Shown: one piece after another, positions 35,377 through 46,270 of the stretch
Position numbering within the stretch: position 1 is the stretch's first letter
Layout of the letters: every line of letters begins with the position of its first letter
Assembly: GCF_905475395.1 (NCBI RefSeq)
Contig: NC_058339.1
Location: 16,686,001 to 16,750,000, forward strand
From: Chrysoperla carnea
Taxonomy: Eukaryota; Arthropoda; Insecta; Neuroptera; Chrysopidae
DNA: 64,000 nucleotides
Direction: 5' to 3'
The notes under the pieces: generated by a model
Seen by the model: the letters and a program-made list of their open reading frames with translations, nothing else
The model's database searches: none
What the model was told of the DNA's origin: nothing
Position numbers and translations under genes: made by a program

Positions 35377-37180
35377 TTACTCTCCTTTATAATTAGGTTT
35401 TCGTTTTTCTTTAAACGCCTGAAGTCCTTCAGTTCTATCTTTGGTAGGTATAACTTGAGCATAACAAGCTTCTTCAATTGCTAAACCAGTACTTAAATCA
35501 ACTTGCAGACCTTTATCAATTGCTTTTTTTGCCATTTGTACGCCTATTGGTCCGTTTGGTGCGATTTCTTCAGCAATATTTAAAGCCTTATTGAATGCAG
35601 CATCTAACGTACTGTTTTGTTTCACCAGGTGGTTTACAATTCCTAAAATTTGCAAAATTATTAAAACATTTTAGCCGTATTAAAACTTCAAAGAAATTAC
35701 CATATTTTTCTGCTTCAATTCCACTTAAAGTACGCCCGGTAAATATAAGTTCTTTAGCTAGCCCAGGATTAATAAGTCGTGGTAACCGTTGAGTTCCGCC
35801 AGAACCAGGTATTATTGCTAATTTTGTTTCAACCAAGCCTAATTTAGCAGTATCTGCGACAATTCTACAATAAATTTTACAGATTCAATTTTTTTAAGTG
35901 TCTTGTAATTAACTCAAATACATGGTGACTAATATTAAACAAGTGCTGCTTTTCTAAAGTGATAGTTTTGGCACACAGCGTATAATTTGTTTAGGGGCCG
36001 ATTTTAGTTTATAATGTCATAAAAAATAATAATCGCCAAGTTTTGTACAGATCAAAACTCTTTGATGCTTATACGTCTTATCATATGCAGGAAAGGGGAT
36101 ATTCGCAATTATTATTTTTATTTTTGCTTAGATACAGGGGGGTAGGAAATCATATAAAGTTTGCTTAAGTAATACTTGAACGACCCTTACCGTAAGTCAC
36201 AAGCTAAAGCTAATTCCATACCACCACCCAACGCAGGTCCATCTACCGCAGCAATAACAGGCATTGGTAAACTTTCAATATCTTGATTCATTTCTCGTAA
36301 TTGACAAACAAAAGATTGAACTTCCTTATCAGTCATAGTTGCTCTTTCTTTTAAATCAGCGCCTTTAATAAACATAGCATGCAAAATCAGGACTTTAATT
36401 GATCTATGGAAATAACTTTTTAAGAAAGTATCAACCAAGGTCAAGGAACTTTTGAAAAATAGAACATTGGTGAAGTTTAATTTAATTTTTCTTCGATATT
36501 ATTAAAAAATGTCCCAATCCTTGACTCCTACCTGTGTGGGATAAGGTTACTTGTTCTAGATTAAAAAAAAACAGAATTTCTTTTACTATGAAATACAATG
36601 AAGAAATATGATTTTTATCGATTCACAATGATGTGGGATTCTTGTACTTTTGAAAGTCCGTTGAAAAATTAACGGTATATCTTTTATCTGTAAAGTTTTT
36701 ATATGCTCAATACTTGAGTTGTTTTATCGAGGACAACTTTTTGAACTTTAAAGTGTGTTTTCGCTTGAGTCTAATAGTAGGTACAATTTAATCGATTCGA
36801 ATTTGTAGTTTTGCTAAATATAAGTTATTTTAAATCAGTATTAAAAGATCGAAATACTTAAATTACCTAAACTGTGTTCTTCAATAAAACAACCCAAGTA
36901 TAGATTGTAGACTTGTAGATTTACCTGCACAAAAAATACCCGGTACCAAACTTCGAACAATTGCAACACGTACATCTTTATTATATTTTAATTGATCAAT
37001 AATATTATTCATAGCCTCTACAAAACTTTTACTCATTGCATTTTTTTGTTTTGGCCGATTAATACCAATTATTGCAACTTCATTTTCTAAAATTTTCCGA
37101 TATTCTAATTGAACATCATTATTAATAAGTTTCGAAAATGTTCGAATTGATTTTTGCAACGGTATAAATTGTTTAAACAT
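35377..37180 (-). CDS. AUH: Methylglutaconyl-CoA hydratase, mitochondrial (enoyl-CoA hydratase family)
   Basis: Four exons: 36925-37180, 36191-36362, 35701-35864 and 35377-35642, giving 285 residues. The N-terminus [20 protein letters not shown] is a basic, mitochondrial-type presequence. The crotonase fold motifs are intact: [15 protein letters not shown] (first oxyanion-hole segment), [18 protein letters not shown] (second oxyanion-hole segment) and [18 protein letters not shown] with the catalytic glutamate region. The end, [20 protein letters not shown] and [13 protein letters not shown], is nearly the same as human AUH. It hydrates 3-methylglutaconyl-CoA to HMG-CoA in leucine breakdown; AUH also binds AU-rich RNA in vertebrates, which cannot be judged here. 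Divergent from TPRKB. Confidence 0.95.
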
Positions 37181-37696
37181 TTTGTAACCTTCGAATATGT
37201 TATTAACTATATAAATAATTACTTTCTACTGAAAATACTTGTATAATTAATAGTTGTTTTTGTGTTTTATAAAGATAAGCAAGTTTTAAATAAATAATTG
37301 CTCTTTTTTACAAATTGAACTTTGGATTTAATAACAATTTCTTAATATTTTCATTACAATCAAAGAATAACCATATTTAAAAAAAAAAAACTTATCTATT
37401 TAGATTTAATTAATATAATCTTTTCTCACTTCTGATTACACACAGCTGATTAAATGAATATAAATTTATATTTCGCGCTAATAAAAAACATGACTCAGAT
37501 GATTTCCCGTATTAAATATTTTAAAGTTTCTCATCTTGTAAATCTAAATTAAAATTCCTGTCTGTCATTTTACCGGTATTCAATTACAATATTTATTCAA
37601 GTTTATTTCGAGGTAAATATTTCTTTATTTATACTTTTTAAATCATAATCTTACAATATTTAATTTATAATTTAGATTGTTCAAATTTATTTTAAA
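37181..37696. promoter_or_regulatory. Shared intergenic region between AUH and TPRKB
   Basis: 516 bp between divergent start codons. AT-rich, with no clear core-promoter motif visible; likely contains both promoters. Confidence 0.45.
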
Positions 37697-38230
37697 ATGA
37701 CACTACAAGAATTTGAACTTGATCCCGACTTAACAACAAAATTAGTACTGACAACTTTTACCAATGTCACGAACATTAATGAAATACGGCAAAAAATTTT
37801 GAATGGCTCTTTAAAATGTGGTATTTTAAAGGCAAATTTAATTTTTGATTCAATGCAAATTATTGTAGCTGCAAACAAAACTCTAGTTTCTGAGAAATAC
37901 GGTCATATGACCACCAAAAATATTTATACAGAACTATTGTTTAATTTAAATTTATCAAAAAATATCACCCAAAGTTTAATACGATTTGGAATTGATGATA
38001 AAGACACAAATATTATTGTCGTAATATTTTGTAGTGGTAAAAATGATGAAATAGTTTCTGAAATTTTGAATCAAATTCAAGGTGAACAAATTACTTCGTT
38101 TCCTAATAAATTTGCTGATGAAAGTAATATTAAAAAAATTTACAAAATTCCTGACAATGAAAATAAAGTTAGTAGTTTAATTGATTCTATTGTGAGTCGA
38201 ATTGCTACAAAAGATTTTGTCTCTTGTTGA
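37697..38230 (+). CDS. TPRKB: EKC/KEOPS complex subunit TPRKB (Cgi121 family)
   Basis: Single-exon gene of 177 residues (human TPRKB 175). It aligns along the whole length with the family: LTTFTNVTNINEIRQKILNG, LIFDSMQIIVAANKTLVSEK, GHMTTKNIYTELLFNLNLSK, ITQSLIRFGIDDKDTNI and the C-terminal SSLIDSIVSRIATKDF. TPRKB binds the kinase PRPK (TP53RK) within KEOPS, which makes the t6A modification at A37 of ANN-decoding tRNAs. The start ATG at 37697 gives the family N-terminus. Confidence 0.93.
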   Translation: MTLQEFELDPDLTTKLVLTTFTNVTNINEIRQKILNGSLKCGILKANLIFDSMQIIVAANKTLVSEKYGHMTTKNIYTELLFNLNLSKNITQSLIRFGIDDKDTNIIVVIFCSGKNDEIVSEILNQIQGEQITSFPNKFADESNIKKIYKIPDNENKVSSLIDSIVSRIATKDFVSC

Positions 38231-39655
38231 AACTTCATATTTTCGTACTGTTAATGGGAAGTTTTCATTTAGGTAATCTTAAGTATCCAAATTTGTTAAA
38301 ATAATAAGTTTTTAGAAATGTTTTTGTAATTACAATTCATCTTTCAAATTACAATTTTTGGGGGTTTTTTCTTTGACGATGAATACTAATACAACTTTGT
38401 GAGGTATGACGAAAAGTACGAGTAAAATTTGTCGAGAACTCGAGATATTCTGTACATTTTTCGAAACCATAGGCTCGCGATCTTTTAAGGAAACAATTAT
38501 AATTTGTGCGTTCCTATATATTATATTTATGTCGTATGATCCCGAGGGGGACATAGGGCCTCTTTTTATAAGGTTTCAGTAATGGTTGGGAATTTAAGGT
38601 AGGGCGAGCTATTAACACACCGCTACCCGATCTTGCTGGTGGGGCTGTCACCTTAAGGCCTGCAAGCTTGCCTGTGTGTGTGTGTGCAATACCCCGCCTG
38701 ACTGGGGGTGTGACTGCTAGCAAGAGAGTCTTGTTACCAAACCTAGGTCAGCAACTCGCACTGATTACCAACCAAGCTGAGAGGTCCAGGATCCGGGTTG
38801 CCCAGGCTGGCCTTTCCAGCCCCCCTCATCTAGTTTTGCCTGTAGACCGATACAGTTTCCCGAGATGTTTTAGCTTGGAACCATAGATGAGAGTTGGAAT
38901 AGTTGTGGTTACCAGTCTCCTCCACCACTGACATATATCAGTGCGGTCGTTTTGGATAAATACTCCCATACAACCCGCGTTCCTACCAATCATAATTATG
39001 AGGAGATGTTTACTTATATGATCATTTGATTTTATATGCCTTTGGCCACATACAACCATCATGATTGGATGTTACTATTCCGATATTAAGCCATTGGAAA
39101 GTTTATCATAGACTATTTAAAGTTTATTTAGTGAACATTGAAAATAATTTTCCATATTATTAGACTCCACATTTTCTCAAATTTTTTCGTATTTTGGTCA
39201 ACATTGAAATACTTTCTAACCACTTCTAAACAAAATCGAGCTAATGAGACACTGTGATTTATCGCCAGCTTACTGTGGGGATCTTTTATCGAATATTTTT
39301 TAACGAATTTTACATTTTTCAATGTTAATGTACATTTCCTTGGATTAATAGTTTGTAAGACATTTCTAGATTCATTTAATAATTTTTCTAGACGTCATTG
39401 TTGTTGTACTTTAATTATTTAGAAAGTTATCCAAACGAATTTTTATCCTTGATATTTGTTTCTAATGTCGCATTGCGTGTATCAAAACGATCAAAATACT
39501 CACATTGAAAGAACATTTTGAACCAATCATATTATTTGAAAATAAGAAAAAAACGTTTGATACACGTATTCTATTTTATTAATTTTGTTTGGATATTCTT
39601 ATTTCTTGTTGAAATCTAAACGAAAGCTTCTCATTACAGTATATAAACTTAAAAG
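38231..39655. other. Intergenic region with a GC-rich island
   Basis: Between TPRKB and UCHL3. Most is AT-rich, but 38525-38960 is distinctly GC-rich (listed separately). The last part, 39560-39655, must hold the UCHL3 promoter and 5' UTR. No other gene recognised. Confidence 0.55.
38525..38960. repeat. GC-rich unclassified insertion
   Basis: About 435 bp whose composition contrasts sharply with its surroundings, with a GTGTGTGTGTGTG run (near 38671) and phrases such as GGTCCAGGATCCGGGTTGCC and GGCTGGCCTTTCCAGCC (a palindrome). It reads openly over about 70 codons in more than one frame, which is expected from composition. Its look is that of a LINE 5' region or SINE-like piece inserted in AT-rich DNA, but I found no second copy in the window. 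Confidence 0.45.
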
Positions 39656-40333
39656 ATGGCTGCAACATGGTTGCCACTTGAATCAAATCCTGATGTAATG
39701 AATAAATATCTCCAAAATTTGGGGGTATCTGAAAAATGGAATATCGTTGATGTTTTTGGTTTAGAAGAAGAGGCTTTGCAATGGATTCCACGACCAACAT
39801 TGGGCTTAATCCTTTTATATCCAGTTAACGAACAATCTGAACAACGTCATGCTGAAGAGAAAACCGACGAACAAAAGATATCTCCAAAAGTACTCTACTT
39901 AAAACAGTACGTTCACAATGCATGTGGAACAATTGCCTTGATACATAGTATTGCCAATAATAGAGATAAAATAGAAATTGGCGATGGACCATTAAAAAAA
40001 TTTTTGGACGAAGCTGACGGCTTAGATGCATCTAAACGTGGTGAATTATTACAGAATGCAGAAGGGATCATTCAATCACATGCTGAAATTGCATTAGAAG
40101 GGCAAACTGCTGCCCCAGAACCATCAACGCCTATTAACTTTCATTTTGTTGCATTTGTACATGTAGATGGAGATCTATATGAATTAGATGGACGTAGAAG
40201 TGGTCCTGTTAATCACGGGCCCACAACACCAGAAAAATTTGTTGAAGATGCGGCCAAAGTGTGTAAACAGTATATCGAACGAGATCCAAATGATGTACAC
40301 TTTACTGTTGTTGCCTTAGCTGCCAAGGATTAA
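39656..40333 (+). CDS. UCHL3: Ubiquitin carboxyl-terminal hydrolase, UCH-L3 type
   Basis: Intronless frame of 225 residues (human UCHL3 230). It is a cysteine protease of peptidase family C12 that frees ubiquitin from small C-terminal adducts and precursors; cytosolic. Catalytic residues can be placed: oxyanion Gln84 and nucleophile Cys90 in KQYVHNACGTIALIHS, His163 in NFHFVAFVHVDGD, and Asp178 in YELDGR. Other family blocks are WLPLESNPDVMNKYL at the start and GPVNHG near the end. The crossover-loop region (about 144-160) is present. AATAAA at 40818 could end the transcript. Confidence 0.95.
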   Translation: MAATWLPLESNPDVMNKYLQNLGVSEKWNIVDVFGLEEEALQWIPRPTLGLILLYPVNEQSEQRHAEEKTDEQKISPKVLYLKQYVHNACGTIALIHSIANNRDKIEIGDGPLKKFLDEADGLDASKRGELLQNAEGIIQSHAEIALEGQTAAPEPSTPINFHFVAFVHVDGDLYELDGRRSGPVNHGPTTPEKFVEDAAKVCKQYIERDPNDVHFTVVALAAKD

Positions 40334-43300
40334 ACTCTGATACTTGAAAATTCTTAAAAATTCTATGATTCGCCTTTTTCAAATCAATTAGGCTTTCTTT
40401 AATTCATGTAGCTTTAAAATACATTTGAAATTAATGTAATTGTTGTATTTTTAAGCTTCTTAATTTTTTTTCAAGTTTAATTTGTACAAGCAAAATTTAT
40501 TTAATTTATACTTTTGAATTAATTTTAAAATTGGCGATGTTTGCACAACGAATTTGAGTGCTTATAATTTAATGCACGTAACAATTAGACGCTTTTTAAA
40601 CTTGTCGTTTAAAATGTGCTTTCACGGATTGCATTGAATAATACCTCCAATAAATTAATATAGGATATGCATAACCAAAACAAAATTTTTTTTTTTAATT
40701 TCTTTCGCGACTGATCTTTAAAGAGTTTTTATTCAATGCAATGCTGTTTGATTGAATATATAATTTGATGAATCTATGCATAATTTTTGTACTTGTCTTT
40801 GTACCACATTTAGAAACAATAAACCAATGAAATTGCAAAGAAAATTGATATTTTAATAATTTTTTTTATGGTGATTGGTGGTAAAAAATCATTTCCATGC
40901 GTTCAACAATTCTAAAATATCTCTGTAAATATTAATAGCTTAATTATAAAAATTTCAATTTGACTAATATTAATTAAGAAATTAAAAAATTATAAACGAT
41001 AATTAAAAAAATCGAAACAATTTTTTAATCCCCAATTTCAATAAAACTCTATACAAGGTATTTTCTCGATTTTATAACACTATTAAGTGGTATATAGTGT
41101 CATCTATGAACATCCACTCAAACTAATAATATTTAATTAATTGGTATATGGTGCCATCTATGAAAATCCACTTAAACTAATAATATTTCAATAAGTGTTA
41201 CCCATGTTAGTTTGAGTTGTTATTCATAGATGGCACTATATGCCACTTGATGAAAGTTTATTAGTCTGAGTGAATAATTATAGATGGCACCGTAGACCTC
41301 TTAATGAAATATTGTTAGTTTGAGTGGATATTCATAGATGGCACTATAGACCACTTAATAGTTTTCAAATTTGTTTGTGTGTTCTTCTCAATTTTTTCAA
41401 AGGGAAATTTCAAAAAGGGAAAAAATTGCAAAAAAACTTAACTTTCGACTTGTATTATGCATTTATATTTATTCAAATTTCATCTTTAAAAATAAGTACG
41501 CTAGTATAAACTAACTACTTGATTTTTTACGTTTTTTTTTTATAAACTATGTATACAATTTGCATAAGCATTTATTTCTAAAATTTTTTGATCAAAATAT
41601 AAATATTTGTAACAATTGTTTATATAATTTCTTTTTCAACTTATTATTACATTTTTAGGAAATATACTCAGTTTTCATTTTAGCAGATTATTTTTTTGTC
41701 TATAGATACGTTTTCCCAATTATTCATGATTTTATTTCGTTATAAACCTGGACCTGCGTTAAAATATTGTAAAAAATGGTGTAGAGTTTTGGAAAGTATT
41801 TTAAATATATTAAAATTATTATTAAACCTTGTTTTATATTAATGATTAATTTTTAGAAAAAAAATGATATATACAGGCTGTCTTTTTTAAGTTGACATAT
41901 ACTTGAAAACTCGAATAATAAGTTTTATCGATAAAATTGCTTCAAGCAAAAAATGTTGGCTCTTAGTTTAAAGTCTGCGTAAGATGTGCACCTAATCGGG
42001 TTCGCAGACTTTAAACTTGACCCCGGTTTTTAGACTCAATGAAAACCCCGGTTTTGAGACTCTATTCCATACTTGATAATAGATAGATGAACATTTTAAA
42101 GAAGAATATTGTTAAAGTGTTCGTCTAATGTTTGATAATTATTAATTAGGGGGGGGCTTTTAACTAAACTGGAAAACTTAGAATGAATTCAATATCCGTA
42201 TAAAATGTGCGCCTTTGAAATTAACATTTTTCGTCTGAAGCATTTTCCTCGCTTAAACTTATTTTTCAAGTTTCACGCCAAGTTGAAAAAACCCTGTATA
42301 CTCTGTGAGGTGATAAAACGAGTACTTTCTTTTATTTGATACACATAAACCATGAAACAGATTTTTCAATGAAAAATAATGACAGATAGGCAGGCTAGTA
42401 TCTACTATCAAAACTTGATCGTTTTCTAACTGAATTGTAATCTTATATTAAAATAAATGAATGGGAAAAAGGAACAAAATACCATTACTTTTATTCAATA
42501 ACAAGTCATAAATTTTATACTTTTAGGCCAAATGCAAATATAATAAGACCTAATGTGTATTTGTATTGATATAAAAATAATTTTCTACCAATAATGTAAT
42601 TTGAGACAAAAAATATTCAAACAAAATGATTAAGATTTCTAACTCAGGTATAAATAGTAATGATATCTGGCATATCTCGGTCAATTTTGCAGCTAGAAAG
42701 TAGAATAAAAAACGAAAATGAGCACAATGACTTCAGCCTTTTATTTAAATTTTTTTATTGGTTTCATAGTATTTTTTAATTTGCAAAAAACTGATTTTTT
42801 TTACCTCCCGAAAAGAAAAAAAAACCAAATAAAAACTGTGCCAAATATCAAAGATGCAACACTTTTTTCTTAATAGATACATACATAAATAAAATTGAGA
42901 CTTTTGGAAAGGTATATTTTGGGTAGAGGTTATTAATTATTTTCCCTGTTTAAAAAAGTTAAGGCTTAAATAATGTTTAGTTTTAAAACAACCATTGAAG
43001 GAGTATTACGTCTAAAAGAGGCACTCTTTTAGTTAGATTATACACAATATATATATATGACTTCGCTTGCTTATCTTTTATGTATAATTATTTCTCTAAC
43101 CTGATTTCTGTCACATCGCGAGATCTTTCTTATTCCTTTATCAATTTCCATTATGGACCCATCATTTTAAAGCTTATCAAGCTGGCTAATGACGAAAAAT
43201 AGACTCACGGTCTAAAAATGTACCGCTCAGGAAAAAATAGGCTAGAGAAATAATATTAAGATTTATTTTGTTCAGTATGTAATTTGTATATCATATCTAT

Positions 43301-46270
43301 AATAAAATTGTCTATAAATAAAAAGTGTTGATATTCATTACTTATATGTTATTTTTCTAGCCCTTTTTTAGTCACGGATACCTTACTGCGGAATTCTGCA
43401 CGGATCGAGCTAATTTTACTATAATTTTATATTTTTATTTTATCGTAACATTGAGTTAAATGAAAGTAACAATTACATTTACAACGAACTTCGCATTTCT
43501 ACCTGAACACAGCCTGCATAATTTATTAATTTTTTAATACATTTTTTTGGGTGAAAAATTATCATTTCATTTTGTGTAATGCAAATCTTAATGATTACAA
43601 TTTTCAAATTTCACTTATTATATTTTGAGTAAATTTATAAATATATGACCTTTTTATTTAAAAAAACCTTAACTTTTTACATTAAAGTAATCGATAATTT
43701 ATGATAATTTCACACAATTGAAAATTGATGTCCTTTCAGTACGGGATTGATTTCTCGAGAATTAATTACGTTTTTAATTATTTCCCTAATGCACCGTTAC
43801 TGTGAGTGAGGTAAGAATCATACTTAATAATTTTATGGTAAAAAATGCTTTTAAAATAAGTTTTTACTAATTAAAGCTTCACTTAAAAATATAAAACCAT
43901 AATCTTATAGCTGAAGAAATCACAGATACGCGAATTTTTGTTTCTATGCGAGAATTTAGACAATAGTCACAGATATTCTGATGAACTGTGTGGAATCATG
44001 ATTGAAAAATCTTTCACTAATCGTATTTCAACCATTGCTCTGGCCTGAAATCATCTTAAATTTTCCAAAATCACAAGTTAGAAATTTAAACATCATCAGT
44101 TGTTTAAATTTTACTCGTGCTACGCACGCGTTGTGCAAGTTTCGCATGCGTAAGTTAATACTCTTACCCCACTTGTATCGTAAATAACGATAAATTCATT
44201 GAAAAATAAAAATATCTTTTTTTTTGGTCTCCTTTATTAAAAAAAAATATGCATAAAATATTCAAAAGAATCTAAAGCAAACGCTTTTCTCTATAAAAAT
44301 TAAAAAATGTTATAAAAATAATCCAACTTCTCTTAATAATGAGTCTCTCAGTTAGAAATTATTTCCTTAATTTTAACAGAGGATAATTCTACATTAGTCG
44401 GATTTAATGCATTTTTTTTTATTCACTTTGCACTGGAGCATAGGATATCAAATATTGAAAATATAATAATTTATAAACTGAAATGCAATTACTAAAATGC
44501 CGTATCAACGCCGTAATTAGAATGGATTCTAAAATTTCCTAAAAAAATTTCTTAAATTTATGGCAACAATTAATAAAATGCTATTTAAACATTAATTTTA
44601 AATAAAAAAAGAGTTAATTATTTTATTTCAAAAACTCCAATTAAAACATTACAATCATTAATTGCCATCCAGTACCTCCATGCTCATTCTTTCTTTTATA
44701 CACTGAATTTAAAATTATTTTAAACATACAACTTTCGTGTTTATTAATTTAATAATATTCATCGAATATTTCGTTATAAACTTTCTGCATCGATAATTAA
44801 GAAATTAAGATTTTAATATAACAAAAGATTGGAAGGTTTTTATATCAAATATATATTGGGAAATGTACAGAAGAACATTCGGCGCAGATATTTATATCTT
44901 CACATACATTGGGTGAAATTTTACTTTATAGTTACAAGAAACTGTGTGCAAAGTTTCAGAGCTGTAACCAAAAGTTCAGAGTACAGGTTCTTTTCGGGCG
45001 TGTATCGAACGCAGTAATAATTTTTGATATTAAACCGTTTATTGTTATTTTCTTTTCCTTTAAAATGAAGGAGAAGGGTATGTCAGAAATATCCACAATG
45101 CATTGATATTTGAAGTGTGATATTTTTGTATTATTGAATAGTGGTTTTTGATTTACTCGTCAGTCAATTATGAACGAACAGGTGCAGATACAGTATATTA
45201 AAAAGCTTTAGGTTAGTCTCGGATAATGTAGTTACAGTTTGATCTAAGATGAAATTTATTTACATTTTGTGTTCTGTCACTGTGCATATGCTTTTCATGC
45301 TAAAATATGAAAAAAGTATTGATAAAAATCAGAGGTAGGGATTGAATTTTCGAATTAATTTAACTCTTGGATAACTCACGATCAAAATTGATATCCATAG
45401 AAACTTAAGATAGGAAATTATAAATGTTTGAACTCTTGAACGATTCAATCGTTTGAGGATTGAATCCTTCATAGGAATTATTATTATTCCTCCTGCATGT
45501 AATGCCTCAATTTACTGGCCGCCTACCTGAAATCATACTGCAAGCCGGTCTCGTCCAGTATAGACTACCAACATAATTCTACTTGAGTAAATCAGTAGAC
45601 AAGCGGGTCCTTATTGAGTTGAAGGTCAATTGATTTCATAGAATCTAATCTTCAAATGAAGGAGATAACACTGAAAAATTTATTGTAAAATTAATTATAT
45701 TTTATAATATTTTTTTCTATAAAATTCTGGTAAATTTAAAAAAAGCTTTTAGTAAAAAGTTATATATAATAATTTATAAAAAATCTAGATGAATTTAAAA
45801 CAAGTAGAATCTTTTTTTAAACTTCTCTTGTTTAACTCCTGAGGTAAACTACAGTGCCTATTCGTTCTGAGGTTTAACTCAAAGAGAGATATAGTAGTGG
45901 CATCTTTCAATTAAATCGTTCAAGGTTAGTATAGGTTCCGATCTTGAGTTCATATGACCGATTCAAATACGTTATAATTCTACTTCGATTCAATCCATGC
46001 TAGAGCAATGTATGTTCTCATCGTCGTGAAAACTATATTTCAGAGATTTAAAGTTAAGAAAGATTTAATCATCAGATCCCTACCCCTGAAAAAAAATAAA
46101 TTTAACTTTTTTTTAAACAAAAACTTTGAATAAAAAGATCAAATATTTATAAACATTTATATACACTATATAATTACAATATGAATAGTTCAAGTACTAC
46201 TGGAAGCATGTGACTGGCTATTATAAGCTACATTAGCGGCCGCGGCCAATAGACCGAGGGCCCCGCTATG
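40334..46270. other. Long gene-poor intergenic region
   Basis: Nearly 6 kb between the UCHL3 stop and the raptor stop, facing each other. It is AT-rich. It contains a two-way tandem of ~55-bp units (41082-41362), an inverted repeat AGTTTAAAGTCTGCG (41965-41979 against 42003-42017), and an ATATATATAT run near 43050. A short frame at 44829-45106 is unconvincing. I see no coding exon; a non-coding RNA or long 3' UTRs cannot be excluded. Confidence 0.5.
41082..41362. repeat. Array of ~55-bp units, two forward and three reversed
   Basis: Forward units begin near 41082 and 41138 (GGTATAT.GTG.CATCTATGAA..TCCACT.AAACTAATAATATT). Reverse-complement units begin near 41205, 41258 and 41309 (TTAGT.TGAGT....TTCATAGATGGCAC.ATA..CC.CTT). 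The outer ends CTATTAAGTGGTATATAG and CTATAGACCACTTAATAG are also inverted to each other, so the whole array may be one MITE-like element with internal repeats. Confidence 0.75.

Noticed and set aside
38514-39062. Overlapping 69-78-codon frames on both strands
   Set aside because: Caused by the GC-rich island's composition; stops are rare there on both strands.
43050-43062. Origin or centromere-like satellite
   Set aside because: Only a short ATATAT run in an AT-rich background.
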